The notes: generated from the letters alone by a model not told the origin. A DNA stretch of 64,000 nucleotides from Actinomadura sp. NBRC 104412 (GCF_030269515.1 NZ_BSTM01000037.1:1-64000); one strand, 5' to 3'. Shown: positions 25,026 to 33,898, counted from the first letter of the stretch. Translations and numbers: made by a program.

Positions 25026-25492
25026 TGCGGACGACCGATTTCAGCAAGGCGCCCCCGCAGGGGCGGGCCACCGCGATGTTCGTGGGCGCGACGCGCTACA
25101 GCGGCCCGCTCGCGCTGGTCAGGCTCAGCGTGAACTACGTGCGCATGGTGCGCGACATGAAGCGCATGAAGGGCTACCTCTGGCACAAGGTGTACTGGCA
25201 GTTCCCGTTGACGCTGGGCGCGGTGGCCTTCTTCACCGACCGGGACGCCCTTCTCCGGTTCGCCCGCAGCCGCCACCACCGCAAGCTGATGCTGTGGCTG
25301 ACGGACGGCAGGAGGAACGCGAAAGGCGGGTTCATCCGGCTTTATAACGCCGACCCGCATGGGTACAGCAACGGCATCTGGCGGGCCGAGGGCGACGAGA
25401 TGGCGCCCATCTCCGAGTTCACGCCTCTGAGCACCGAGGAACACGGCCCGCCGGTCGCCCGCCGGCGCCCGCTCCGGAAGGCGCGCACGTGA
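25025..25492 (+). CDS. Conserved hypothetical protein in the four-gene operon
   Basis: A 155-residue protein I cannot assign with confidence. Visible parts: RATAMFVGATRYSGPLALVRLSVNYVRMVRDMKRMKGYLWHKVYW, then LTLGAVAFFTDRDALLRFARSRHHRKLMLWLTDG and a GYSNGIWRAEGDEM end. The pattern (small alpha/beta protein, paired His and Trp) resembles ferredoxin-fold monooxygenase-like families such as DUF4188 or DUF3291. ATG shares its A with the preceding stop, and its own stop overlaps the next start, so it acts with these neighbours. Confidence 0.75.
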   Translation: MRTTDFSKAPPQGRATAMFVGATRYSGPLALVRLSVNYVRMVRDMKRMKGYLWHKVYWQFPLTLGAVAFFTDRDALLRFARSRHHRKLMLWLTDGRRNAKGGFIRLYNADPHGYSNGIWRAEGDEMAPISEFTPLSTEEHGPPVARRRPLRKART

Positions 25493-26604
25493 TGCGGTAC
25501 TCGTTCACACCGGTGGAAAGCCGCCGGGACCTCCGGGATTTCGTCGCCTTCCCGCGATGGGTGTATCGGAAAGGGCATGGCGAACGGCATCACGTGCCGG
25601 CACTCGTCCAGCAGATCCGGGACTGGCACCGCGGCCAGGTCCCCGGCGTGCGGCTCTACCTTCTCCGGGACGCCGAGGGGCGCGTGGCCGGGCGCACGAC
25701 CCTGCACACAGATCCCGATTTCGACACCAAGCAGGGAAGGCCGCTCCAGCTTTTCGGACTCACCGAATTCGTGGACGATCCCGCCGCGTCAGCGGCGCTC
25801 TTCGACGGCATCTGCTCGGCCGGGCGGTCGTCCGGCAAGGCGGCGGCGTTCGGCCCGGTGGCGTTGCTTCCCAACCAGTCCGGAGGGGTCATCACCAGCG
25901 GATTCGAGGAACGCGGGTTCATCGACAGCGCCTGGAACCACCCCTACTACCCGCGAGCGTACGAGGCGTACGGCTTCGCGCGGCGGTTCGAGTCCGACAC
26001 CTGGATCTGCCCCACGACCCGCGATCCCGAGGAGGTCTTCCCGTTCGACGAGGCGCAGACCGAAGCCGAGGAACTGGTGGTGCACCGGGGCGACCGCAAG
26101 CGTCTCCGTGAGCAGCTTCCGATCCTCCGCGGAATGCTGAACGCGAGCTTCGCCCAGCTCGGCTACTACACCGAGATCTCCGCATCCCAACTCGACTGGC
26201 AGACCGACGGCCTCGCCCATCTCATCGACGAGTCGCTGCTGCTCTATCTCACGAGAAAGGGGGAGCCGGTCGCGTTCGTCCTCTGCGTACCGGACATTTC
26301 CGAGTACGTCATGAAGGCCGGTGGTGACCTGAATCCTTCCCGGCAACTCCTGCTTCTCCTCACCCGAAGGCGGTACCGCCGGGACGCCGTGCTCATCATC
26401 AAGGGCACGGTTCCCGAGGCCCAAGGGCAGGGCTATATGCGGCTGTTGTCCCGGGAACTGCTCCGCAATCTGCGATCAGGAGGTTACGACTTCCTCCGGA
26501 GTACGTATGTCGAGCGCACCAATGCGGCGTCGGCGGCACAATACGTGGCCATGGGCGGCCGCCCCCTGCACGGATACACCTTCTACGAGAAAGAGCTGCG
26601 GTGA
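25492..26604 (+). CDS. GNAT-like acyltransferase
   Basis: A 370-residue protein with a C-terminal GNAT-type fold: LLYLTRKGEPVAFVLCVPDISE and the acyl-CoA binding stretch KGTVPEAQGQGYMRLLSRELLRNLRSGGYDFLRSTYVERTNAASAAQYVAMGG. The N-terminal half (WVYRKGHGERHHVPALVQQIRDW, FGPVALLPNQSGGVI, HPYYPRAYEAYGF) looks like a second, related acyltransferase lobe, as in peptidoglycan-amino-acyl-transferase-like enzymes. It may move the acyl group activated by the first enzyme of the operon. ATG 25492 (TGATG overlap) is preferred to GTG 25489. Its end overlaps the next start (GTGA). Confidence 0.8.
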   Translation: MRYSFTPVESRRDLRDFVAFPRWVYRKGHGERHHVPALVQQIRDWHRGQVPGVRLYLLRDAEGRVAGRTTLHTDPDFDTKQGRPLQLFGLTEFVDDPAASAALFDGICSAGRSSGKAAAFGPVALLPNQSGGVITSGFEERGFIDSAWNHPYYPRAYEAYGFARRFESDTWICPTTRDPEEVFPFDEAQTEAEELVVHRGDRKRLREQLPILRGMLNASFAQLGYYTEISASQLDWQTDGLAHLIDESLLLYLTRKGEPVAFVLCVPDISEYVMKAGGDLNPSRQLLLLLTRRRYRRDAVLIIKGTVPEAQGQGYMRLLSRELLRNLRSGGYDFLRSTYVERTNAASAAQYVAMGGRPLHGYTFYEKELR

Positions 26605-27587
26605 ACCCAGACGCCCTGGATGCCCTGCGCGCGCTCGAACCGGACTTCTGGCGGGCGCCGAGCGCCCACAACACCCAGCCCTGGGTGCTGCGCTACCGCG
26701 AACGCGACGTGGAGATCGGCTGGGATCCGTCCCGTACGCTCCCGGCGGGCGACCCGACCGGCCGCGACCTGCGGCTCGCGCTGGGCGCGTTCGCCGAGAC
26801 CTGCCTGATCGTCTGCGCGGACGCCGGGCTGGACGTCGCCTTCCGCCAGGATTACGACGAGACCGCCCACCGCGCCGGTCACCTCGTCGCCGCGGACGGC
26901 CCGTACACCACGCCGTTCACCACGCAGGACGTCCGTGACCGCCGTACCGCCCGCGGCGCCTACCAGCCGGGACGGCTGGACGGCCATCTGGCCGCGCGGC
27001 TTGGTGACCTGGCCGCCGAGGAGAAGGCCGAGCTCCGACGGATGCGCGCCCGCGAGCTGATCGGGCTGCTGCACGAGGCCGACCACCACCTGTTCTCCAC
27101 CCCGCCCATCGTCCGCGAGCTGCGCGACTGGCTCCGGCTCGACCCGGAGGACCCCCGGTACCGCCAGGACGGCCTCACCGACCGCGCGCTCGGACTGTCC
27201 CGCCGGCAGGCGCGGGGCCTGCGGTTCGCCCTGTCGCCCCGCGCCTACCCGCTGCTGCGTCGCGCCGGGATCGCCAGGCTGCTGTCGAAGGCGTCCCTGA
27301 GCGCCCTGGACTACGACGGCGAGGTGATCGTCCTGGTGGCCCGTCCCGGATGCAGCGAGAGCGAACAGGTCGCGCTGGGGCGGGTGCTGATGCGGCAGTG
27401 GCTCACCCTCTCCACGTTCGGCTACGCGACGCACCCGTTCAGCCAGATCGTCGACGCCGAGGTCACCAAGCAGCGGCTGGCCAGGCTCCTCGACGTCGAC
27501 GACCCGTCCCGGCTGGTCGGCGTGGTCCGTGTGGGCCGTCCCCTGGCGCCTCCGCCGTCGTCGGCCCGGGTGCGCAGCTACATCTGA
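26601..27587 (+). CDS. Nitroreductase-like flavoprotein (Acg type)
   Basis: A 328-residue member of the Acg-like branch of nitroreductases: WRAPSAHNTQPWVLRY (FMN-binding start), DPTGRDLRLALGAFAETCLI, DVRDRRTARGAYQPG, and LMRQWLTLSTFGYATHPFSQIVDA...LVGVVRVGRP at the C terminus. Actinobacterial relatives are FMN proteins of unclear substrate, some linked to flavin storage; others modify natural products. It is the last gene of the operon, overlapping the GNAT gene by 4 nt. Confidence 0.85.
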   Translation: MNPDALDALRALEPDFWRAPSAHNTQPWVLRYRERDVEIGWDPSRTLPAGDPTGRDLRLALGAFAETCLIVCADAGLDVAFRQDYDETAHRAGHLVAADGPYTTPFTTQDVRDRRTARGAYQPGRLDGHLAARLGDLAAEEKAELRRMRARELIGLLHEADHHLFSTPPIVRELRDWLRLDPEDPRYRQDGLTDRALGLSRRQARGLRFALSPRAYPLLRRAGIARLLSKASLSALDYDGEVIVLVARPGCSESEQVALGRVLMRQWLTLSTFGYATHPFSQIVDAEVTKQRLARLLDVDDPSRLVGVVRVGRPLAPPPSSARVRSYI

Positions 27588-27660
27588 CCGTCCGGGTCCG
27601 GGCGAGCGGACCCTCGGCCACCACCGCGACCATCACCGTCCGTGCGGCACGCACGTGGCG

Positions 27661-27683
27661 GCGGCAAAACCTGCCGCTATAGT
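27661..27683 (+). promoter_or_regulatory. Promoter with overlapping palindromic operator
   Basis: The palindrome GCGGCAAAACCTGCCGC (27661-27677; 6-bp arms) directly abuts the -10-like hexamer TATAGT (27678-27683), 43 nt before GTG 27727. A repressor here would block sigma binding; autoregulation by the XRE gene downstream is the simplest guess. No consensus -35 is seen. Confidence 0.5.
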
Positions 27684-27726
27684 GGAAATTCACGGTGCGC
27701 TGATCGTCGTTCCCCAAGGAGCCGTT

Positions 27727-28617
27727 GTGGTCTCCGATACGACAACGAAGAGTGCGTCCGGTGGCAGGGGTTCCACGCTCGTCCAAGGCGATCCTCTGGT
27801 CCCGCGGCTGCTGCTGGGCAGGCGCCTGCGCGACCTGCGCGAGGCCCGCGGCATGACCCGGGCGGACGCGGGCGGGGCCGCCCACATCTCGATATCGAAG
27901 CTCACGCGCATCGAGCACGGCCGCACGGGAGTGCGGCAACGCGACCTGGCCGGGCTGCTCGCCGCGTACGGCATCGGGGACACAGCGGAGCGCTCCACCC
28001 TGGCCGCCTTGGCCGACCAGACCAACGCCCGCCCCTGGTGGCACCCGCGCCGCGACGCCGTCCCGCACGGGATGGGCGGCTACCTCAGCGCCGAGACGGC
28101 GGCCAGGCTGGTGCGGCGGTTCGAGGACCGGTACGTACCGGAACTTCTGCGCACGGACGCTTACGCGCGAGCGGTCCTGCGCGACGAGGACCCTGGATCG
28201 GTGGAGGCGCGGCTCGACCTTCTCTCGCGCCGGCAACGCCTGCTGCGCCGCCGTCCACGTCCGGTGAACCTGTGGGTCGTGCTGGACGAGGCGGTGCTGC
28301 GGAACCGGGTGGGCGACGCGGTCACGATGCGCGGGCAGCTCCGGCACCTCATCGAGATGTGCTGGCGGCCGAACGTCACCGTCCAGATCCTGCCGAGCGG
28401 CCTGCGGCACGATGCGGGCGGCCCGCTCACGCTGCTGCGCTTCCCGCAGGCGAGCCTGCCCGACCTGGTGTACCTCGACCCTCCACGCGGCCCGTCCTAT
28501 CCGAGCAGACAGGCCGACATCGAGCAGTACTGGCACGTGTTCAACACGCTCGTCACCAGGGCCGCCCCGCCCGAACGCACCCCGCAGATCATCGAGAGCG
28601 TCCTGGCCGGAGCCTGA
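27727..28617 (+). CDS. XRE-family HTH regulator with DUF5753 domain (second copy type)
   Basis: A 296-residue regulator: HTH at about 30-85 (RRLRDLREARGMTRADAGGAAHISISKLTRIEHGRTGV), then DUF5753 (about 105-290; RRFEDRYVPELLRTDAYARAVL, LWVVLDEAVLRNRVG, VTVQILPSGLRHDAGGPLTLLRFPQASLPDLVYLD). GTG 27727 lies 5 nt after AAGGAG. Unlike the copy at 11.5 kb it has no DUF397 gene beside it. Its closeness to the four-gene operon suggests it may regulate that operon. Confidence 0.9.
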   Translation: MVSDTTTKSASGGRGSTLVQGDPLVPRLLLGRRLRDLREARGMTRADAGGAAHISISKLTRIEHGRTGVRQRDLAGLLAAYGIGDTAERSTLAALADQTNARPWWHPRRDAVPHGMGGYLSAETAARLVRRFEDRYVPELLRTDAYARAVLRDEDPGSVEARLDLLSRRQRLLRRRPRPVNLWVVLDEAVLRNRVGDAVTMRGQLRHLIEMCWRPNVTVQILPSGLRHDAGGPLTLLRFPQASLPDLVYLDPPRGPSYPSRQADIEQYWHVFNTLVTRAAPPERTPQIIESVLAGA

Positions 28618-28635
28618 ACGCCGTCGTCGCGGTGG

Positions 28636-29088
28636 TCATGCGGGCGGTGTCACCGTGACCGTCACCGACCCGCCACCGGACCCGGTCCCATCCTGCCCGG
28701 TGCTCTGCGTGTCCTCGACCGCGTCGATCGCGAGGGTGTAGCCGTTCTCCAGCCGCTGGCTGTGCCCGGCCTTCCCCCGTACCGTCCAAACGGCGCCCTC
28801 GGGCGGGACGCCTTCGCCTTGCAGCACGACGACCGTCCCGACGCCGCGCGAGACGCCACCGATGCCGAGGCGCAGCCCGGCCACCCATCCGGTGGTCCCG
28901 ACCTGGATGCTCCGCGTCTCCCGGCCGGTGGCGGACGGGCTCACCCGGGCCGTCGGAACGCTGTGGGTGGACTCCCGCTCCGGCGCCCCGCTCTGCTCCA
29001 TCCCCCCGCAGCCACCGGCGCCGACCAGGACGAACACCCCGACGAGCAGTATCGGCGCAAGGCGGACCATCGCTCGATTCTCTCTCAT
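28636..29088 (-). CDS. Small lipoprotein downstream of the calpain-like gene
   Basis: A 150-residue lipoprotein of unknown function. Signal sequence MVRLAPILLVGVFVLVGAGGC ends in a lipobox (Cys near residue 27), followed by a Ser/Thr-rich linker and a small beta-rich domain (WVAGLRLGIGGVSRGVGTVVVLQGEG, LENGYTLAIDAVED) ending SVTVTVTPPA. ATG 29088 overlaps the stop of the calpain gene (ATGA), so the two are translationally coupled. It may be an inhibitor, substrate or anchor partner of the protease; nothing in the sequence decides this. Confidence 0.75.
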   Translation of the reverse strand: MRENRAMVRLAPILLVGVFVLVGAGGCGGMEQSGAPERESTHSVPTARVSPSATGRETRSIQVGTTGWVAGLRLGIGGVSRGVGTVVVLQGEGVPPEGAVWTVRGKAGHSQRLENGYTLAIDAVEDTQSTGQDGTGSGGGSVTVTVTPPA

Positions 29089-30251
29089 CGGACGGGGCTC
29101 ATATCGACGTCCTCGAAATGGCGGCGGAACTCCTCGAAGGTGACGGTCGCGTGGTCCCGGCCCCATGGGTTGTAGAGCCTCAACCGGCCCTGCCCGTCGA
29201 TCCGTTCGACCACATAGACATGGTCGGTGCGCAGGCGCGCGGTCCGGCGACCCTCGAAGATCGCCGCGCCTCGTCCGTCGTCGGGGGTGAGCACCGTGAC
29301 GGCACCCTGCCGCACGGCCGCCGCCAGCTCCTCTTCCCCGACCATGTGCGGCGGCTTCGACCTCCCGGTGCGCCCCGTCAGCAGTTCCATGGCGTCCCCG
29401 CCGTCGCCCTGGACGAGCCGCCCGTAGCCGCCCCACCTCTCCGCGAGCGCCTTCTCCAGCACCAGCGGCCAGATCGCCGGCGCCCGTCCCTCCGGGGAGG
29501 CGAACGCCAGCCTTCCCTCCTCATCGATCGGGAAGTACGGCGTCACGGTGACCTTCTTCCCGTCCGGGAACGCGACCGTGTACGTCCCGTTCGGGTTGGG
29601 CCTGACCATCTCCTTCAGGACGGTCCGTCCCTCGTGCGAGTTGGCCAGTGCGCCCATACCGGCGAGCCACCAGCAGTCCGCGATGCCACCCTGCCTGACG
29701 TGCTGTAGGGACGGTTCTCCCTCCGTTCCGAACAACCGGCCACCCCGGACGGCACCCCACGCAGTGGCCGGACTGGACGGCTTCTTCGTGTAGCTCGGCA
29801 CGTCCGTGAAGTCCGGCTCGATGGACCGGGGCGCCAGCCGCTCAAGGTGGTGCAGCAGCGACACATCGGCGCGCGCCTTGAGAACGTCCACCACCCCATC
29901 GCGCCGCAGCAGCCGCCGCACCTCATCACGGCCGAACTCGCCGAACAACGCGTTGATCTCCCCGGGCGAGAGCCGTCCGACGATCTCCCGCACACTGCGC
30001 CGCCGGTCGCACAGGATCTCGTACCAGGCGCAGTCACCCTCAAGCGCGTCGCGGACCTCCCCGGCGGCCACCACCCCGACCGCCTTCTCCTCCCCGCTGG
30101 GAGGCGGCGGCACCTGCGTAGGATCGGCGGCCCTGCGACCCCACTCCACCTCGCTGACCGGCGCGGTGCTCACGGATGCGCGCACGCCGCACCCGGACAA
30201 CGCCAGCGCCCCCAGGACTCCGGCGATGACCACAGCGGTACGCGCGTTCAC
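29085..30251 (-). CDS. Calpain-type cysteine protease, lipoprotein
   Basis: A 388-residue lipoprotein with a C2-family papain-like domain. The signal sequence ARTAVVIAGVLGALALSGC ends in a lipobox (Cys about 21). The catalytic Cys is in QGGIADCWWLAGMGALANS (calpain QGxxxDCW), the His in RTDHVYVVERID and the Asn in LRLYNPWGRD, so the triad is complete. The region before it (about 60-150) is a charged helical segment (SPGEINALFGEFGRDEVRRLLRRDG) that may be a prodomain. Calcium-binding C2 or PEF domains are absent. The location would be the outer face of the membrane. GTG 30251 has GGAGG 9 nt upstream. The gene for the small lipoprotein overlaps its stop. Confidence 0.85.
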   Translation of the reverse strand: MNARTAVVIAGVLGALALSGCGVRASVSTAPVSEVEWGRRAADPTQVPPPPSGEEKAVGVVAAGEVRDALEGDCAWYEILCDRRRSVREIVGRLSPGEINALFGEFGRDEVRRLLRRDGVVDVLKARADVSLLHHLERLAPRSIEPDFTDVPSYTKKPSSPATAWGAVRGGRLFGTEGEPSLQHVRQGGIADCWWLAGMGALANSHEGRTVLKEMVRPNPNGTYTVAFPDGKKVTVTPYFPIDEEGRLAFASPEGRAPAIWPLVLEKALAERWGGYGRLVQGDGGDAMELLTGRTGRSKPPHMVGEEELAAAVRQGAVTVLTPDDGRGAAIFEGRRTARLRTDHVYVVERIDGQGRLRLYNPWGRDHATVTFEEFRRHFEDVDMSPVR

Positions 30252-30350
30252 GCCCCCACGCCTCCTGCAACGAGCGATAGGCACCACTCAAACAGCCGCC
30301 GATGACGGCAAGGCAGGCATCCGGCCTCAATCAGGACTCGATCCGGGCGC

Positions 30351-30366
30351 TCGAACACATGTTTGA
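30351..30366. promoter_or_regulatory. LexA-type SOS box upstream of the AlkB-like gene
   Basis: TCGAACACATGTTTGA matches the actinobacterial LexA consensus TCGAAC-N4-GTTCGA at 11 of 12 specified bases. It lies 21 nt before the ATG at 30388, a position where LexA would block transcription. Confidence 0.75.
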
Positions 30367-30387
30367 CTCGCGGGGTAGCATGAGGCC

Positions 30388-31017
30388 ATGACCAGTGCTC
30401 TTCAAGGGTCGCTGCTCGACTCCTGGGACGAGGCGGGCCCGCGTGAACTTGGACACTCCGTCCAGCGCACCCAGCTCACCGACGGAGCCTGGATCGACCT
30501 CCGCCCCAACTGGATCGCCGGCGCCGACGCCCTCTTCGAACGCCTCCTGGACGTCGTCCCCTGGCGCGCCGAAAGCCGCCGCATGTACGACCGGGTCGTG
30601 GACGTCCCCCGCCTCCTGGCCTTCTACGACGAGACTTCGACTCTCCCCGACCCCCTTCTGGACCAGGCCGAACAAGCCCTCAACGCCCACTACTCCGCCG
30701 AGCTGGGCGAGCCCTTCCGCACCGTCGGCCTCTGCCTCTACCGCGACGGCCGTGACAGCGTCGCCTGGCACGGCGACACCATCGGCCGCGGCGCCAAGGA
30801 GGACACGATGGTCGCCATCATCTCGGTCGGCGCACCCCGTCCCCTCCTCCTACGCCCCCGTTCCGGCGGCCCCACCCTCCGCTACGACCTGGGCCACGGC
30901 GACCTCATCGTCATGGGCGGAAGCTGCCAGCGAACCTGGGAACACAGCATCCCCAAATCCACCAAGGCCACCGGCCCCAGAATCAGCATCCAGTACCGCC
31001 CCCTCAACGTCCGCTAG
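30388..31017 (+). CDS. AlkB-like 2-oxoglutarate/Fe(II) dioxygenase
   Basis: A 209-residue AlkB-family enzyme. Iron ligands are seen in AWHGDTIGRG (HxD) and TWEHSIPK (distal His); the 2-oxoglutarate-binding Arg and substrate Arg are in GPRISIQYR; the FRTVGLCLYRDGRDSV segment is typical of the nucleotide-recognition side. It probably demethylates alkylated DNA bases. A LexA-type box 21 nt upstream suggests SOS control. It is encoded alone, divergent from the calpain operon. Confidence 0.92.
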   Translation: MTSALQGSLLDSWDEAGPRELGHSVQRTQLTDGAWIDLRPNWIAGADALFERLLDVVPWRAESRRMYDRVVDVPRLLAFYDETSTLPDPLLDQAEQALNAHYSAELGEPFRTVGLCLYRDGRDSVAWHGDTIGRGAKEDTMVAIISVGAPRPLLLRPRSGGPTLRYDLGHGDLIVMGGSCQRTWEHSIPKSTKATGPRISIQYRPLNVR

Positions 31018-31100
31018 CCCGCACGGGCCTTCCCCCGTTCCAAAGACGCGATGTATCGTGTTCCCCGTCAACGCGACATATCTCGTCATGGAGATCGCCC

Positions 31101-31766
31101 ATGCGCCTGCGCGACCTGCTCTTCGTCACGGGCACCATCGAGTCCACGGCCCAGCTCACCGAGCGCATGCGCCATATCCGCATCTCCTGCCCACCCCAGC
31201 AGTGGACACCGGGCCAGCACATCCGCCTGAGCGTCGACGGCCTCCTGACCCGCCGCACGTACTCGATCTGGGACGGGGATGACGACGGCCTGGAACTCTG
31301 CGTCCTGGACCACGGCGACGGCCCCGGCTCCCGCTGGGCCCGCAACGCCACCCCAGGCCAGCAGGTCATCTTCACCAAGCCCGAAGGCAAACTCACCCCA
31401 CGCCAAGCCCCGTACCACGTCTTTGCAGGCGAAGAAACCGCCGCCGTGGCCTTCGCCCCCATGCTCCGCTCCCTGAACGGCGCCCCCGTCCACGCGGTCC
31501 TGGAAGTGGACACCCCAGAAGACCGCCTCCCCGTAGAGGGCGTCACCTGGCAATACCGCGAAGGCAGGTCGGCGGCCTCCTCCAAGACCCTCCTCAACGC
31601 CATCCAGTCCCTGGACCTCCCCACCGAACCAGGCATCGCCTACCTGGCCAGCGAAGCCCAAACCATCCAGACCCTCAAGCGCCACTTGCTGCTCGACCGG
31701 AGCTGGCCCCGCCGCAACATCCTGACCAAACCCTTCTGGACCCCCAACAAAAAGGGCCTGGAGTGA
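31101..31766 (+). CDS. Siderophore-interacting protein, FAD-binding ferric reductase
   Basis: A 221-residue SIP-family flavoprotein. FAD-binding segment QQWTPGQHIRLSVDGLLTRRTYSIWD, then LCVLDHGDGPGSRWARNATPGQQVIFTKPEGKL, and a SIP C-terminal domain (FAGEETAAVAFAPMLRSLNG, AYLASEAQTIQTLKRHLLLDRSWPRRNILTKPFWTPNKKG). Relatives reduce ferric siderophores in the cytoplasm. No siderophore transport genes are adjacent. Confidence 0.9.
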   Translation: MRLRDLLFVTGTIESTAQLTERMRHIRISCPPQQWTPGQHIRLSVDGLLTRRTYSIWDGDDDGLELCVLDHGDGPGSRWARNATPGQQVIFTKPEGKLTPRQAPYHVFAGEETAAVAFAPMLRSLNGAPVHAVLEVDTPEDRLPVEGVTWQYREGRSAASSKTLLNAIQSLDLPTEPGIAYLASEAQTIQTLKRHLLLDRSWPRRNILTKPFWTPNKKGLE

Positions 31767-31918
31767 ACTACGGGCCTCCATGGTGGCCGTCCGGTCGAGT
31801 GCAACACCTCAGGGGATCGGATCGGGCTGATGGAGCCCACAGCCCTCGGCCACCCGGTGGAGCTCGCGGAGTCTGGGCGCGTCATCGATTCCCAGCCGAT
31901 CACCCGCCGGACTTTCGC

Positions 31919-33898
31919 TCAGTCCTGGGGAGCCTCCTTCGGCCTGTCGGCAAGGGAGGCCATCCTCGCGTCCTCGGGCGCGCGGTTGTAGAGGATGTCG
32001 AAATACTCCTGCCACTGACGCTTCGCCCTTTCCAGAAGGCCAGGCCAGTCAGTGGCGTCCATCCCCTGGGAACGTAGATTCTTGAGCTTCGCCTGAAAAC
32101 CCAACGGACGTTCCAGCCGGTCGGCCACCATCACACCGGTAACGTCTCTGAACTGGCTGCGTCGAGCCGCGATGGCGTCCCGGAGGGTGAGGACGTACCT
32201 TTCGAACCGGCCGATGTGGTCCCAGTCCGCGGTCACGCCCGGCCGCATGAACTCGAGCACCAGAAGCTGGTCTCCGGAAGACAGGACGAGGTCGACTCGT
32301 GCGTTCCATGCCTCCTCCTTGTCCAGGCTGTCCTTCGCAACCTCCGACACGAGCCCGGAGACCCCTCGTTCTTTCTCGAAGGTCTCCCATTCCGGGGAGA
32401 TCAACCACGGGTTCTCGGCGATGTAGTCGCGGACGGCCAACTCGAGTTCGTGCCGCTGGACCCGCTCCTCCAGGCCCTTGATCAGATTGAGCTGCACTTT
32501 GACCCGCTCCGCGGCGTGCAAAGCCGTCATGACACGTGACTCGAACAGGATCCGGACCAGTTCCTGGGAGTCGAGTTCGGCGGAGTCCGCAAGGCGGTCG
32601 ATCAGGTCGCGCAGCCGGCCCCCTTCCCACGCCGTCAGGATCGCGTTGGCGAGGTCGGTGAACTCGTCGTCGGAGAGAACGGAGATCCTCGCGATCGACT
32701 TCAGCGCTCGTTGAACGATTCTTCGCTCGTAGTTCTCCAACCTGTCGAGGCGGGCGGAGAACGGCGTCAGGCGCTTGTTCATCGCCTCCACCTTGGCGGA
32801 GGCCCGGCGATCCTGCCAGATTCGCATCAGTTCCTTGAGGCGCCTCTGCCCCCAGTCGAGCAGCGGGAGCGCCTCCTCCGCCTCCCAGTTGATACGTTGG
32901 CGTTCCGTCGAGATCAGGTCCTTTTCCTGATCGTCGATGTACTCGGCCTTGACACGTCCCGAGAGGTAGGACAGCGCCTGCTGACCGCCAAGACCGCCGC
33001 TCAGGTTGAAGAAGAACGGCCGCTGAGCGAGCTTGTGATGGCTGAAGATCGAGACTCCGGTGAGATCATCATCGCGAATGGGCTGAGGGTAGAAGACGAA
33101 CCGCCAACGGATCTCGGCGCCGTTGCGCAACGACTCCACGCCCCAGCCGTCCTCGATTCGCATCCCGACGGGCATCTCGTCCTCACGATAGTCGCCGGGG
33201 AAGTCGAACTCGATGTCCTCGGTGGCCGCCTCCGACGCGATGGGAAGGCCGTTGACCAGCACGGAGAACTCACCGACGCGTTCCAGCAGCAGGAACCGCC
33301 GGGCCATGCTCTCGCGAAATCTGTCGGGGTTGGGGGTCCGTTTCAAGGTCAGGCGTTGCAGCTTGATCCGAGTTCCGTGATCGGCCTTGCGCCCTTCCGA
33401 AGCCGGTAGGTACTCGAGTACCTCGACCTCCATCCGTGTGCCGTACGCATACCTGTCCTCGGTGCCTTCGCCCGTCAGCCGATCGACGTCCAACCGGAAG
33501 ACCGTTTTCTCCCCGGTCTCTCGACTCACCGTCTCCACCTCGAGGATCCCGGCGATACCGAAGCCGGCGAACTTTCCGATGCCCTTGCGGCCCATGACAG
33601 GTCGCCCGCCGGGTGTCTTCTCGGAGCCACGGTCGGTCCGTCGGTTGTAGCCCACCTTCAGATAGCGCTCCTGGCACTGTGTCAGGGTCATCCCCTCGCC
33701 GTCATCGACGATGTGTATCTCCGCACCCTCGCCGAGGTGGCCAGGAAGTGTGACGCGCACCTCAGTGGCGTCCGCGTCCCAGGCGTTGGAGATGAGCTCG
33801 GCGATCGCGGCGACCGGAGATTGGTACATATCTATGCCGAGATGCTCGATCACGCGTCCGTGGAAGCGGATGTAGAGTTTCGCCTCGGCAGAATCCAT
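31919..33898 (-). CDS. GHKL (MORC/Hsp90-like) ATPase with predicted C-terminal nuclease domain
   Basis: A 659-residue protein. Its N-terminal GHKL ATPase has the N box AIAELISNAWDADATEV (about 31-47), G1 IVDDGEGM (about 65) and G2 GRKGIGKFAGFGI (about 102-115). An S5-like and helical middle follows, with a long coiled region (about 340-500). Near 530-560 ARVDLVLSSGDQLLVLEFMRPG looks like the D...ExK-type core of a restriction-endonuclease fold, with Met in place of the usual Lys. Prokaryotic MORC-like ATPases of this build are linked to restriction-like systems. It is divergent from the kinase-FtsK gene across a 149-bp promoter region and bounds the defence island. Confidence 0.8.
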   Translation of the reverse strand: MDSAEAKLYIRFHGRVIEHLGIDMYQSPVAAIAELISNAWDADATEVRVTLPGHLGEGAEIHIVDDGEGMTLTQCQERYLKVGYNRRTDRGSEKTPGGRPVMGRKGIGKFAGFGIAGILEVETVSRETGEKTVFRLDVDRLTGEGTEDRYAYGTRMEVEVLEYLPASEGRKADHGTRIKLQRLTLKRTPNPDRFRESMARRFLLLERVGEFSVLVNGLPIASEAATEDIEFDFPGDYREDEMPVGMRIEDGWGVESLRNGAEIRWRFVFYPQPIRDDDLTGVSIFSHHKLAQRPFFFNLSGGLGGQQALSYLSGRVKAEYIDDQEKDLISTERQRINWEAEEALPLLDWGQRRLKELMRIWQDRRASAKVEAMNKRLTPFSARLDRLENYERRIVQRALKSIARISVLSDDEFTDLANAILTAWEGGRLRDLIDRLADSAELDSQELVRILFESRVMTALHAAERVKVQLNLIKGLEERVQRHELELAVRDYIAENPWLISPEWETFEKERGVSGLVSEVAKDSLDKEEAWNARVDLVLSSGDQLLVLEFMRPGVTADWDHIGRFERYVLTLRDAIAARRSQFRDVTGVMVADRLERPLGFQAKLKNLRSQGMDATDWPGLLERAKRQWQEYFDILYNRAPEDARMASLADRPKEAPQD

